From positions 7,998,001 through 8,062,000 of the forward strand of contig JAULSN010000001.1 of the NCBI GenBank assembly GCA_033439765.1: a stretch of DNA of 64,000 nucleotides. Direction: 5' to 3'. This document shows positions 50,222 through 62,787 of this stretch, piece by piece. Both the position numbers and the translations under genes were made by a program. Source of the DNA: Lasiosphaeria ovina (Eukaryota > Ascomycota > Sordariomycetes > Sordariales > Lasiosphaeriaceae). Below the pieces are notes generated by a model that was not told the origin of the DNA, did no database searches, and was given only the letters and a program-made list of their open reading frames with translations. Numbering within the stretch: the stretch's first letter is position 1; the number at the start of each line of letters is the position of its first letter.

Positions 50222-50222
<1 letters not shown>

Positions 50223-50375
50223 TACCGGAACGGCCAGGTCAAGTGACGACTGGGGGGTGGCAGGGGGGGAGGAGGATGGGGGCGGTTGAAGAAGCAAGCA
50301 AGCAGTCGGTCGGTCGGTCGTGCCTAACCGCTGTGTGGAGTCGAGAGCCTCGAGGTCTAGACTAGGGATGATGGC

Positions 50376-50376
<1 letters not shown>

Positions 50377-50406
<30 letters not shown>

Positions 50407-50422
50407 TGCTGCTGCTGCTGCT
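50377..50422. repeat. (CCG)n followed by (CTG)n trinucleotide repeats
   Basis: About nine CCG-type units (50377-50404) directly followed by about five CTG-type units (50406-50422), 156 bases after the TG microsatellite. Confidence 0.9.
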
Positions 50423-53400
50423 CCCAGAGACGTCGGCAGGGCCAAGGGGGAAAAAGAAGACGCTAATTGTCGGGTCGGTACATGCCTGCCCATATACATA
50501 CATGTATACACGAGTATATGCATGTGTGGCGAGCAAGCGCGCGGCCACGGAAATGTCTGCCAGGTACTAGTGTACTGCCGGAAAGGGAAGAAGAAGGAGA
50601 AGAAGAACGGCCTTGACATCGAATTCAAGTGTCTTATTAAGCCATGATGAAAAGGGGCCGAGGTACCCCATGGGGCAAGCGAGAGTAGAGCGGCAGTGTC
50701 GTTCCACCCAAGCCGGAAGAGCCTCAAGGGGGTCTCAGATATCGATATTGATATTGATTGATTTGCAGGGTCCAGCGGGCGGCAGGCAAGTACGATATAA
50801 TAATATCGACGTTGTTCCCCCCCTCCCCCCAAAAATGTGTTATTTTTGGCTCGCGAGACGCCGACGCGATGAGGGAGGAGAGGAGCGGGCCGCAAATTGG
50901 GAAAACCGGCGGAAACAGACGCAAGCGAGAAAAACAAAGGCTTTTCCACACAACACAAGTGCGCGAGAGAGAGAGAGAGGTGGCATTCCTAAGTTCCTTT
51001 TCGCGCGGACGGGTCGTAGCCGTAGGGCCTTAAGAGACTTACCATCACAGCACGGCCCGCGAGGTTTGGTGGAATGCGGGCGGAGGACAGAGAAAAACCC
51101 GGCACGGGGAAATTGTTGGCATCAGGACCAGGTAGGCAGAGTGTCTCTCTCCCGCTGACCGTGAACGACGACCCCGACTCGTTACCCCCTCGGCAAAATC
51201 AGTAGCGAGACGAGGCCGCGCTGCACCACAAAGTCATGTATCACGTTTGTGCGACATTATCTGAGCCGGGTTAGGGCCCAGAGTCTTTATAGCGCAGATG
51301 CAAAGCGCATTGTGGGAAGGGTTTGGGACGTGAAAAGGGAACCACGGGGAGGGACGGTTCCACCGAAATGCAGTGCGGCTCGGCCGTCTGGCAACATTGC
51401 GTTGGAGGGAGGAGTACCTGGGGCCTGGGAAAGGGCAGCAAGTCCCAAGCAGGCGCAGCAGATGTGAGAGGGCGGGCCATGGGAGTCGAACCATGGCCGC
51501 GGTGTTTGTTGGCATGCAGAGCGGGATCAAGCCTTTCAAAGGTCATCCGTGGTCTAGTGTCCTCAGAGCTGGTTGAAAGTTTGGACACTTTTGGGTGCAG
51601 GTTTCAAGAAAAATCGCCGTCCATTGCAAACATGAATATCATAGACAATAATATGAATAATCATCTGTCTCAGACATAGGCCGCAGAGTGTATTATTTGC
51701 CGGGGAGAGCAATCCGGGAAGACATGCGGGAACTTTGACGCACCAGGTGGGGGCCAATTGCAATGAAATTTCAACTACCTGGATTGATTATAGAATCAAA
51801 GGAAGGCACTCAAAGCAGCGGGTATAGCGGTATAGTCCATTCCGGGGGCGGGATGGAGGCGATCCCGGAATGCAGGCTTGTGGCAGAGAATTCTCTGGCT
51901 AGGTTTGGCCTGCGTGAGAAGCCTGGGTGGTCAGTCATTGGCAGCTGCTTCAACGCCATGAGTCGACAAAGTATCTGCCGCAAGCCGACTATAGTCCCAT
52001 ATCTAGTCTGCTTCCAAAAGAAGACGTGAGGTTGACATTGACTAATTATTCATCATACTGGTCGCATGGGGAAGGCTTCTAGATGGCCATGGATCCGCAA
52101 CCTGAGACAAGACCGACAGCGAAAAGTTCAATGCGTGCAGGACGAAGGAGAGGTTGGCTCAATCGGCGATTGGACAGCGTCTTTCTCCGGCCCAACGACA
52201 CATCCGAGATCGGTTGCTCACCCGGATCATCATTCCAACACCTTGCCAACTTGAGAGGCCAGGCGCGATGCCATCAAGACGAAGAGCGCCCAATTTGACA
52301 AGACTTTAGACGTGCAATCAGGGAGCAGGCCAAGTTTCAGGACTCGGAGTCGTGTCTCCGAGCGAATGCGTCTCTCTTGATTTCCCACCCACCCATCTTG
52401 GAAGCGGGAGAGGAGAGGCGAGGGAGCATAAACCGGGGAAGCTTGAGAGGACGGCACGGGTGAGCCCAGCAAATGAAAGCCTGGGAAGTGGCGGGCGCAA
52501 AGTTGGGTTGCCTTAATACATTTGATATAGGGGGGAGGGATAAGGGCCCTGCCAGTCATTGGCCGTGGTCTCCGCTTTCATGGCTGTATTCGGCCAAGCG
52601 AAACGTCTCCCTCGTCCGTATTCAGATGCGGCATGTACTGTAGATTATGTATTGTACATACGTATACATACATACACATGGTGGGACGGCCGTCGTCAAA
52701 TTCGAGGTCAGTGCTCGGAATAGATTCTGCGAGGGCACACAAGGCACTAGTCTGCAGTGCAGTGTGCAGTTCGTCCCGCTTGTCGCAAGAAAACCGACAC
52801 GTGGAGCTAGTACCGCAGAGCGAAATGGCGTGAGCCTGGCGGGAGAGCACAAGATGGTGTGAAGACCGCGTCAAGGAAAGCAGCCAGGAACCCGGCAGCT
52901 GTAGAGAGGTGGCACATGTTCGATTTGCCCGAGGAAAGCCCTCTGTCTGTCTGTCTGCGTCACAGAGAAATTGGCGAGGGAACGTAGCTCATGTGATCCT
53001 GTTCAGCGTGGCTTGGGAACGCCACTAGACGAAGGGAAGGGCTCGGGAACCTGAAATCATGCATCGAGTCCTATCCAGAAACACACTGCTCAGTCAATAT
53101 CCGGTTCATGCCGCGACCGATCCTTGGTTTCAGGCGATGAGGCACGGCAGGGACAGGCAGCCTGCAGATCCAGAACCCGCGCCGTTGTGGCACCAACGCG
53201 CTAATGTACTGGACGCGTGGGATGTCAATTCTCGAGATCATCTCTTCATCTCTCGATTGGGGGAGCGATTTGCGCCCGGACAGAAGTAGAATCTCAATCG
53301 AAGGTCCAATCGAAGCACCATCACGGGGGGGGATTTACGGTGGAAAAGCGTGGCGACAGGGAATTATCCTTGGTCCGCCATGTGTGGTGAAGGTGGCCAG

Positions 53401-55254
53401 CCTGTGCGCACTGCGCGATGATGCATTGGACTCTTTGCGTGGCATGTTGGAGGATGGAAGGGGTCTGAGAACATCCAGAAGAGGGAGCGAAATGTTCCGC
53501 GTAACGAGCAAGGCTGGGTGGGCAGAACGGTATTGGAGGGGTCTTTGACTTCGCTCCACACGGACTAACAACAACACCCAAAGAAATAGCGCTGTCGCCA
53601 TCGCCGTCGCTGTACCAGAACTCGACCATTGTCCAATGTGCGGGTGAAGACGGGACCCCGACCGTTGAGGGGTTGCACGTCGTCACGATAGGGGAGTGCT
53701 CACCATGGCAGAAACTAGATTGCCGTTGCCGTGCTGTGACGACGCGCCAGACGCAGCTGGTTGCAAAAGAAAGACGACACTGGGTCAGAAGCAGACCTGG
53801 TTCATCAGGAGTCCGGCTTCTCCGGTACCGGGCGGGAAGAGGCGAGAAGACATGTGCCATAGTATAGCGTGCGTAACCCGGGACATGGCCTCTCGCGTCG
53901 TCAACTTGGTGGTGATGGCAATCCTGGGCGACTGAAATCCAGGTAAACAGTTAAGTTGACGCAGGACGCGACTGATGAAGGACGCGGAAACCCCTTCACT
54001 AGAAACTCGGCCTGGTCTTCTGAGACGAAGCAAAGGGCGCCCGCTGCATGATGGAAAGTGCCGATCAGAATCGCTTCTTGGCGGTTCCGGCACCCGGGCG
54101 AGCAAGTGTGAGCGCGATATTCCGGCGATCAGAAGCCGATGTTGACGAGTCTGATAACGTCTTGGTTGGGTTGGGTGCTGTGTATGTACGTACTGTACTA
54201 CACGCACATCACTGGGCAGTTGTATGTATGTATGTACTGTACATACATCCTACCCCCCAAGTATGCACATGATCATATCCGATCAGTGTGGTCAACTCAA
54301 GCAGTAAGCGACACCAATTCCTGTGAACGTCAATCAGGTCGGATTTGAAGTCTCCCAAGGAAGACCCATCGAAAGCTCCAAGTTGTGGCTTTTGGCCCTC
54401 GCGCCCCTGGTCCTTTTTCGGGTTCTTTTTCTTTGCTTTTTCTTGCCCTTGTCATCCGAAAAGGTGAAAGTGAGCGATGCGATGGGAGGGGAAGGTGCCG
54501 ATTGGAAGCTTCCTTAGGGCACTTGTGAGTTCGGCTAGACCCACCGAGTCTTCATGAAGGGGCTTCCGGTTTGGGGTTGGGGGGGCAGAGAGGGGCTTCA
54601 ACTGGCTGCATGAACGAGTGCCGGGCTGCGAGCTGTCTTGCTCCTCGCTCGCACTAAATCCTCCGTTCTGTACGGAATACAGAGTATCCGTATACGGAGT
54701 AGATCTGAGAGTGCGAAGTACCGAGTTGTTGAGAAGCGATTCCGACAACCAGGCATGCTGCACCCCATCTCGTCTGCGTGTTCCACAAGCGAGCGTCATA
54801 GGGCTTGACATCAGATGATTTGGGACAATGCTGCCTGGAAGAACAGCTGCCCGCTATGCTATGCCTGCATCGAAACAACTTGTTTGCAACTCGGGCCACT
54901 GGGCCCGGATTGATGGGAAGCGGCGATGGTGTGGCTTTCCGATAAGATCGGATCAACTGGTGGGGCGTGTGGACAAACTGCCCTGCCAGACGCCAGTGGG
55001 CTGGCCTCCTTGTCAAAGCTCAATCCCTGCTTACGTACCTGGCCTACCCCAGTTGTTTTGGGTAGGTTTCCAATGCTGAAGAACAACAATCCACCCTACC
55101 TGAAAGTTGCCAGGAACCTCTTCTTGAGAAGAAGCGCTATCCTCTTTGTCCCGAAATGACACTTACAATACCGAGCAGGTATGTACGGGCCTATACAACA
55201 CTGCAAATGAGCTTGAGAGCCAGCCAAGACAGCCTGTTGGAGATTCTCGTTTGA
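50423..55254. other. Gene-poor region, part 2
   Basis: No recognisable gene. GTAC/TATG-type short repeats are common (near 52640-52680 and 54180-54250). Frames up to about 180 codons (for example 53321-53860, minus) have no recognisable motifs and overlap open frames on the other strand. Confidence 0.5.
54228..54248. repeat. Perfect 10-bp palindromic arms around one base
   Basis: ATGTATGTAC, then T, then GTACATACAT. It lies in GTAT-repeat-rich sequence, so it may be a by-product of the simple repeat. Confidence 0.85.
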
Positions 55255-55680
55255 CTACTCTGGTAGCAAGGTAATTAGCGTACTCATGGTTGGTATAGCC
55301 AGTCTGATATGGCCAAACTCGTTTGACGGGCCGATTTTGCTGGCGCCCAAACGACTGTGCACACGGGATGGGCTAATTGCTATAGCTACCATATCCTGGC
55401 TGTTATAGGGGAAAATCCTTACGATGACGATGGCATGGATGTCGACAATATGTACGGAGCTAGGCTCCACGATCTGGTCCTGGGCACGACGAGCTAGTCT
55501 GGGTAGGCATCTTGCTGGCAAGCCGGCTCTGAGCATTCTACCGACGTCTTGGGCAGCCGCCTGGGCGAGATTGGAGAACAAATCGACCAACAAGTCGGGC
55601 CTCAGCGAACCTAGGCAGTCGAGATTCAACGCAAACCCGAGCCGGCATTGCGGTGCAATATCTGTTATTTCTGTTCGCCC
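55255..55680 (-). CDS. Candidate coding fragment, unknown function
   Basis: A minus-strand frame open from 55680 to a stop at 55255-55257. Its first part reads like real protein: CRLGFALNLDCLGSL, RPDLLVDLFSNLAQ, AAAQDVGRMLRAGLPAR, then QIVEPSSVHIVDIHAIVIV. Codons there prefer C, G or T at third positions. A likely exon is 55661-55423: the acceptor ATAACAG is at its upstream end and GTAAGG follows at its downstream end. An upstream exon could begin with ATG at 55834 (MADIGRTMPSV) and join in phase, but its donor GTGCAA is weak. I do not recognise a family, and this may be an exon of a small gene, a pseudogene remnant or chance. Confidence 0.3.
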   Translation of the reverse strand, partial: GRTEITDIAPQCRLGFALNLDCLGSLRPDLLVDLFSNLAQAAAQDVGRMLRAGLPARCLPRLARRAQDQIVEPSSVHIVDIHAIVIVRIFPYNSQDMVAIAISPSRVHSRLGASKIGPSNEFGHIRLAIPTMSTLITLLPE

Positions 55681-58359
55681 TCAAGTGCAACAGCGGGACG
55701 AAAAACCTAAGGTAGGTAACCATTACTACTGTCCTGACATTTCTGCAGCGGCACCCACCCACACCTACTGCCAACCTAAATCGAAGCGTATGTATTGCAC
55801 CAACAGACGGCATGGTGCGGCCGATGTCTGCCATCCCGCCCCTGTCACGGTTGGCTGGCACATGGGCAACCAAGATTTGCAAAGGAAAGGTTGCCCGGGC
55901 CAGCGCAAACCCTTTCTCAAAAAGAAAAGAAAAACCGTTTGTTTGCGTTCCGTGGTTGGCCATAGAACGGGTCTGGAAAAGAAGCAAAAGGACGAAAACT
56001 AAGATGAACTCAAAAGGCACGTCTATCCTAAACTTAGACGCAGACGGAATTGAGCAAAGTCAATTAAACAAAACGGCTTCGTTGGAACTGTTTGCTCATT
56101 TCCAGAGACAGTTCTAGGATGGCAAACGAGATTTCGCACGTTGCCCACTCAACCTTCTTCGGAGCAGAAACCAAATGGGAGTGTCTCGGGGGCAGAATCG
56201 AGATTACTCACATGGCATTCGGTTCCATCGAGTCCAAATTCCGGCGTCCTATATCGTTTGGCGTTCAGTCATCAACGTCAACCAGTCTACTCTACTCCCC
56301 ACATACACGGTCGCTCACACACCCACACCCACACCCACAGTATCCGTATCAACTCGTGCATTCCACTGCGTATGCTAACAAGTATTGACACTAGGTAAGT
56401 GCAGTGTCTACCTGGTATTCCCCCGCCAGTCTGCGCCCTTCTATGCGTTAGGCACTTTACCACCTAGTCTGCTGCGTAAGCTCTTGTTGTTCGATGCGCG
56501 GGCTCTGAAACAAGGACATGGACAAATGGCTCCCCCATCTCACCATCCCGCCTAAGAGCTCGTGTGGAGCTGCCGAATTGCCTTTTCGTTTGACAGCGGA
56601 CGACGAAGCTCGCATCGAGTCTCGGGCCCTGATCCCTGCCGGTGCCCGGCCGCTACCCCTGTCAGTCGTAGCTGTTAGTCACCTGGAGTTCGGTGGCCGT
56701 TCGCTTTGACCTCTCTTTGGAAGATTCTTCAGACATTCGAAAACGCCAATCATCAACATGGGCTTTGACGCGCGAGGTCGACTGTCGCGCTCGATGATGA
56801 ATCCTACCGCCCTGAAGTTTGCTAGACGGAGCATTGGCGGCTTTCGATTCCATCATCAAGCCATTTTCCTCACACCCACTTTTTGCAGATGCAGGCACAC
56901 CTCCAATCACCCCTCCCGGGCCTGACTCGCCCCCAACCCAAAGAGGCAGGCCAAGGGACTCAAAACTCAGGACCACTTGCAAGTGCTTTGATACATGTAA
57001 TGTATCCCGATACGCCCACAAATATTCATATTATTATCTGCTATTGCTCACCGGTCTCAGCGAGCTCAACGAAAGGCCGCCTCCAGATTGAGCCCGCAAG
57101 CCCCTCGCCCTCCCCTTGGTCCCAGCCCCGAGTGCATGCGTCTTGATACACCCTGGAACCAATTAATATCAGCATCCAGTCCAGCAAAGGAAGGATTCCC
57201 GCTACAAAAAGGTGGATGCGTAATTGCGGGCAGTGTTCTTCCTGGACGCCAGCTATATCGTCACCCTGATGGGGATTAATTGCCCATGTAGCATTGGGGC
57301 ACTCCCACTGGGCGTAGGCCTAGTCGGAAGCTGCCCTGATAGAGGTCTCTCTATCTCTTTTCTCTCGTTGGATATCAACTCTAGTGTGCATTGGTCAGCA
57401 CTCTAGAGAGATATGGAGATGAAGATAAATATAAGACAGAAACAGACATACGCACACAGTTTCTGTGCAGGTATGGGTACCTTGCCCAGGATACATTCTG
57501 TCCAACTGTCGTCTTGATGGCGGCACCCTCAGGTCCAGAGACAAGGAAGGAGCACAACACCGTTCGGGTCTGTGAATTCTTGGCAACTTCCACCAGAGCT
57601 TCTCCTGCATTAGCGGACTGCTTCTCTCTGTTCCTGAAGGGAAAGAACTGCATCTCTTCGATGTGGCACCACGCCCAGGTGCACGCACTCTCGAGCTGAT
57701 GCAGGCGGGATTCCGTTCCGTCACACCAGACAGACAGACAGGTTCTCGAAGGGGGGAGGCTTGGGCGAACAGACCGGCAAGACCACGTTTTCAGCACATG
57801 GTGCACGTACATACATACACTACGACATGTTCATGAGGCCCTATCCTGTCTTACCAGTCGCCACCCGACTATCGCAATATAACTACCGCGCCTACAATGA
57901 CATACAAACAAACGGGATCGAATTCGACTGCGTTAGGGAGGTTCCGTCAGTAAGATTTGCTACCTAAGGTAGCGTTTACATGAGGTGGAGCGAAGACGGT
58001 GGTGCGGGGAAGTTTGGCCCCAGTTGCCCTGTTCCTGGCTGGGCAAGCAAGGCAAGACCAGGCCGGCTCCACTTGTAACACCCCCGAACTGGCCGCTCTG
58101 TGCCCGGTCAGCGAACTGTATGGATGCTGGATAGGTGTCCGGGCATGCAATACTACCGCACTTACTATGTACACGGAAAACCGTCCAGGTGGCCTAAAGA
58201 GAACAGTGTCTAAGCTTGCGTTCTCCAACAGCAAGCTCACTCTTTCAGGTGGGCGGGTGTCGGTAGCGTCCAACTGGCGCCACAGATTGGCGGGAGACGC
58301 GTCTGTATCCATCCGTTCCGGGGAGAGCAATGGCCTGAGATTACGGGATGCTCGTCATG

Positions 58360-58381
58360 GGAAGGTACGTAGGTACCTTCC
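58360..58381. repeat. Hairpin, 9-bp perfect arms, 4-base loop
   Basis: GGAAGGTAC, loop GTAG, GTACCTTCC. It is not next to any gene recognised here. Confidence 0.8.
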
Positions 58382-59591
58382 AACCTTGGAACCTACAAGG
58401 CTACAAGATGGAACAGCCCGTCTCCTCAAGGGCCGGGAGATGGCTTGCCTCATTTTCCCCATGCGTACGAAGTACAGTACAGTATGCTGTACTCGGTCCC
58501 GACAATGGAGGGCTAGGAGTTACGGATACAGAATACAGAAAATGATCCTGACGGGAATCTGTACAAACAGAATAGCAAAATGGCTCTGCCCGGAGGTTTA
58601 TGAGCTCGGGTTAATGGGCGCCCGGGCCAATCGATGGAACCAAAAGGACAGAAGAATTCATTTGTTCAGCAAAACCCCGAACCTAACAAAGCTCTGGAAA
58701 GTTGAACGGCCAAGGAAGGGAGAATGAGCCTGGAAGAAGAGAGCCTTGCTCCGTGTTAATGCATGCATGCAGCGCACAGACAACAGAACCCAGAACGGAA
58801 CTGTCGGACACTGCATCGTTCAATGCCGGGACAGGCCGTTGTTCGAGAAGAATGCTCTTGCCTCTGCCTGACCGCCTTGACTCTCGAGACGCCGCTCTCG
58901 CGCGCCGGGATAAGGAGCAGCAGCAGCACCAGAAGCCCAGAGAAGCCACCAGGCCTCGCAGGCATTGGAGAAGAGCAGCCACTGGCGCTTGGAAGCCGAG
59001 GAAATGAAGCCACCAGTTGCTCCTGTGCTTCGTGATAAGAGACCTCACATCATGCGCCGCCGCCAGACACATGGCCCACCTTGGGTTAGGCTGTCTCGGG
59101 GTCGCACAGAGGGGTAGACTGCAGAGTGCATCATCAGTACCTGAAGAAGACAGCACCCGTGTCTTGCACATTTGTGAGTTTCAGTATGGTTGGCACTTGC
59201 AGACTAGCGTACTCCACACTTAGACCACAAGAATCACCCCCCCGCGTCCTATTTGGGGCAGGCTCGAGTAGCGGTACAAGTTCTCCTTGCAACAGGTACT
59301 ATACACAACTGGAAGAGGCAAGTCTCGGAGCATTCCATCTTTGCACAGACCATCATGGTCCAAATGGGAAAGGGACAAGATAGCGGGCGCATTTCTCAGC
59401 GCGGCGGCGCCCGCTGGCATCGTGTTGGCCACTTCCGGCAGTGGCTGACATTTATCCAGAATGACACCTCTGCGCCTTGGCGGGTACCGGGTACCTGCCT
59501 TTGCTGAACCGAGACACTCGAGCCTTCCCCAGGCCCACGTCGCGGCGCGCGCGCGCGGCTTCAGGACCTCGAGCTCTTCTCGTGCAGGTCC

Positions 59592-59613
59592 TTTTTTTTT
59601 TTTTTTTTTTTTT
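59592..59613. repeat. Poly-T run, 22 bases
   Basis: Uninterrupted T run with no adjacent retroelement signature; on the minus strand it is poly-A, but no LINE or SINE body or target duplication was found. Confidence 0.95.
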
Positions 59614-60110
59614 CCTTCGGTTCGATTTCTCCAAGTTTTCCCCACCACAGCAAAGCCAAAGCTTCAAGCCAAGCAGCAAGCCATGTCTCTTGGGGCTGCC
59701 GGGTTGCGCCGCGCAAGGAGAGAGGGAGGGGGCTGACTATTTTAAAAATAAGAAGCACCTAATACCTTCCCTAGCACCGCAAGGCAGCTTGTCTGTCAAG
59801 TCAACCCACCACCTACCTACCTAGCCTAACCCTTTTTATGTGATGGAGCGAAATAAAGTACCTGGCCGGACTAGTGGTTGCGGAGGCGGCGGCGGGTGCA
59901 GCTCGCGCAAAGCGCACCCCACGAGAAGGAAGAAACAGGATGATGGCGGTTGGGTTCGGGCATCTCAAGCTCCCCACGCCGCCGACTCTCTTCATGCCCC
60001 CGTGAGGCGTCGGACCCAGAGCATACGCAAGAGACGTTTGGAAGAAGGAGAAAGAGAGAAATTCAAGGACCGCCGACGCCGCCAAGCAGCTCCAGCTCCC
60101 GCCAGTGGGT

Positions 60111-60155
60111 GTCGAGTCGAGTCGAGTCGAATCGAGTCGTGTCGTGTCGTGTCGT
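60111..60155. repeat. Pentanucleotide repeat changing unit: (GTCGA)4 ATCGA (GTCGT)4
   Basis: Nine five-base units in a row; the last base switches from A to T halfway, which suggests spread of a point variant during repeat expansion. Confidence 0.92.
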
Positions 60156-60259
60156 GTCACTAGGAAAATCTCCTGCGGCGTTGGCGTCTGTCGTCCCATC
60201 TCTCACATACCCTGGTCGGCCCTGCCCGCTCTGACCACCCTTGTCTTGACAGTACCCCC

Positions 60260-60282
60260 TACCCTACCTGGGAGGTAGGGTA
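60260..60282. repeat. Hairpin, 10-bp perfect arms, 3-base loop
   Basis: TACCCTACCT, GGG, AGGTAGGGTA. It is a strong stem in DNA or RNA, in a region with no recognised gene. Confidence 0.85.
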
Positions 60283-60568
60283 TGTATCTGCTCGACTTGT
60301 CTGCCAGCCACCGTCCACTGTCGTTTTCCGTGGGGCGCCATCAGCCGATGAGATGAGATATGGGCTGCTGCTAGCATCTGTTGCTAGCATCTGCCCTAGT
60401 GCTAGCACAACTCAACGGTCCGCCCGTTCTCCATGTTGAGCAAGCCCGCGGAGGTTGCCAAGCTATCCATATCCATTCTCGAGCTGCACCACCTTCTTCA
60501 CCACCTCCGTACTCAAGACACCTCTACCAGTACCTACCTTACCTACCGACCTTGCCTACTACCCAGGC

Positions 60569-60617
60569 ACATGGACGTACCGTATTGGACTTGTGTACAA
60601 CACATACACGTCCATGT
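60569..60617. repeat. Inverted repeat, 10-bp arms, 29-base spacer
   Basis: ACATGGACGT at 60569-60578 and ACGTCCATGT at 60608-60617. Confidence 0.8.
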
Positions 60618-61810
60618 ATGTGTGTACAAACGCCCGGCAGTGGAGTGTGGCGGAAGTGGAGGTAACGGGAGGTAAGGTATGTATTCGTACATAGTACGGG
60701 GTACATACATCCATTCTGGATCCTTGTTGCTATTATGGTGTTTACACTAAGGCAACCACCGAGTCTAGCCCGTTCGGAATACCCACCCATGTATCCCGTC
60801 CATATGTGCCCCAGACGTGGCTGTTGGCTTTCAATTCTATCCGTCTCCGGAGCACTTCAACTGCCTTACGCTACAGAATTGTCCAGGGGCCCCCGGATGG
60901 CGGATGGGCGAGGCCCTGGGCCCTGGAAGCCTTGGGAAACCCTGCTGGAGGTGGAGGTAGACATCCCTTGCTGAGAGCCCTCGGTAGCATCTAGTCTAGA
61001 CATCATCCTCGCCGTCAATCATATCACGTTCCGTTAACCAGTCTATTATTGCTTGCCCGCCCACCACTCTCACTCTCGAGTGTATGCACATACTACATAC
61101 TGTATGTACATGCAAAGTACAGCGGCCCTGACTGTGAGGCATGACTGCGACTTAGCATGCCGGTATAGCTATATCTCGTCTACACAGTACCTCCCCCATC
61201 CCATTTGGTCCGTCCCATCGCACCCCCCCCCCTTATTACGTGTGACGGGTTCCAGAAAATCATCGCCATCTCAACCAGACATTCCGGCAGCCTCCTTGCT
61301 CCACTTGCAGTGTCCTCCACCGGGCGGCCAGGCCTCGATCTGCACACTACACACACTCACACACACTCTTTTCTCTCTCTTTCCTTCTCACACACACCGC
61401 GCATGCACACCACTCGCATACTCGCCCACCCCACGTCAGACACGGCATTGTGCCCTTGACTGGCTATCCCGCTCTCCGCTCTCCGGATTTGCATCGCACC
61501 TGCGCCATCTCATCTTGGTTGTGCCTTGACCCTGGCTGGCTGGCTTGCTAGGTAGCTTTGGTTGGCTGACGGACTGAATGACTGACTGAACAATACCAGC
61601 CTGGCTTGTCTTTCGGTGTAGTGTTGCTTGCTTGCCTCTCCTGTCTGTCTGTCCCTTCTTCGGCCTTCAAAAGTCCTGATTTCCCCAAGAAACCCGCGGA
61701 CCAGGGATCCCCTTCAACACATCTGCCTACCTGCTTTGGTCCCGAAAACGAATATTGACGACTGCCAAGCACCTGGACTTCCATCCAAAGCCGCCCTCAA
61801 ACCTTGTCCC

Positions 61811-61845
61811 GCCCTGCCCTGCCCTGCCCTGCCCTGCCCTGCCCT
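61811..61845. repeat. (GCCCT)7 repeat
   Basis: Seven perfect five-base units. Confidence 0.95.
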
Positions 61846-62247
61846 GCCGCTGCCGCCGCAGCTGTCACTTGTCACCTACTGCCCGCCTCGCCGGACCCGG
61901 ACCCAGACTCACCCAGACCCAGACCCAGACACCGCCAGACCCAGGCTCCCCATACATAGCTCTCCACACAGCTCCCCGACGGCACCGTTCAACGCTCACG
62001 CTGTCTGGCTTTTGGCTATTTGACGTGTTGCGCCGGCCTGAACACTAGACCTATCCAAGGTATGTACACACGTCGAATCGTCTTGTTGAGTTAGCCCCTT
62101 ACTTGGCTTGTTTGCTCCGCTTTGGTGGTGTGCCGGGACCCAGCACTCGGTGGTCGGAAGGCAGCTCGATTGGGGACCGGAGCGAGGCGGGCGGGAGAGC
62201 ACAAACAAGACCAAGACCTCTCTCCAGGCATATTCCGGGGGTGGAGA

Positions 62248-62248
<1 letters not shown>

Positions 62249-62277
<29 letters not shown>
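62249..62277. repeat. 29-base G homopolymer
   Basis: Uninterrupted run of G preceded by GGGGGTGGAGAA. It can fold as a G-quadruplex. Its exact length is a place where sequencing errors are common. Confidence 0.9.
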
Positions 62278-62278
<1 letters not shown>

Positions 62279-62762
62279 GAGGGACACCTCAGTGGCGGCC
62301 ATCCTAAGCACCATTGCAATCCCTTAGACTTTGGCCTACCTTGCCCCGGTCCCAAGGGCTCTGTCCCTTGGGTTGCTCTCCTACCCTGGGCGGCGGCCTG
62401 CCCTTTGCTACCTAAGCTCCGTCTCCCGCCTGGTCTCTTCTACCGTCCGTCTCTAAGTGTCTAGTGCCGTCTAGTGGTGTCCATCCAGTCAGTCTAGCTG
62501 GCTGGCAGCACGTCTCCAAATCCGGCCGCTTCCAACCCTCCGCGACCCGCAGCCGCATCATCGCCTACCTACCCTTACCTGATACGTGCAGTTGCACTTA
62601 CACTTGCACTTGCAGACTGCAGATACCTGAAGCATTCCATCTAACCGTTTGCCTGTCCGTCTTGTATGTACAGTGCCCTCCACGATCCGACGTCAACTTC
62701 TCTCGAGGCTTGCTTGCTTGCCGGCATTGTCCAGCATCTAGCCCTGCCTGCCTGCGAGCGGT

Positions 62763-62787
62763 CCCATCCCATCCCATCCCATCCCAT
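62763..62787. repeat. (CCCAT)5 repeat
   Basis: Five perfect units in a pyrimidine-rich stretch. Confidence 0.95.

Larger units (their letters stand above)
55835..60999. other. Gene-poor region, part 3
   Basis: No recognisable gene. Frames such as 57999-58727 (plus) have no motif and lack an ATG at their open start. The region holds a poly-T run (59592-59613), pentanucleotide repeats (60111-60155) and several short perfect hairpins (58360-58381, 60260-60282, 60569-60617). Confidence 0.5.

Noticed and set aside
53321..53860. 179-codon open frame, minus strand
   Set aside because: Composition is random-looking, with no homology I recognise and a competing open frame on the plus strand.
57381..57724. 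Possible coding segment, both strands open
   Set aside because: Plus and minus frames look equally protein-like and neither has a recognisable motif or clean splice context.
57999..58727. 242-codon open frame, plus strand
   Set aside because: It opens with GTG, has no motif and low-quality composition, and sits in repeat-bearing non-coding DNA.
59592..59613. Poly-T as the tail of a retroposon
   Set aside because: No reverse transcriptase, no SINE promoter boxes and no flanking duplication were found.
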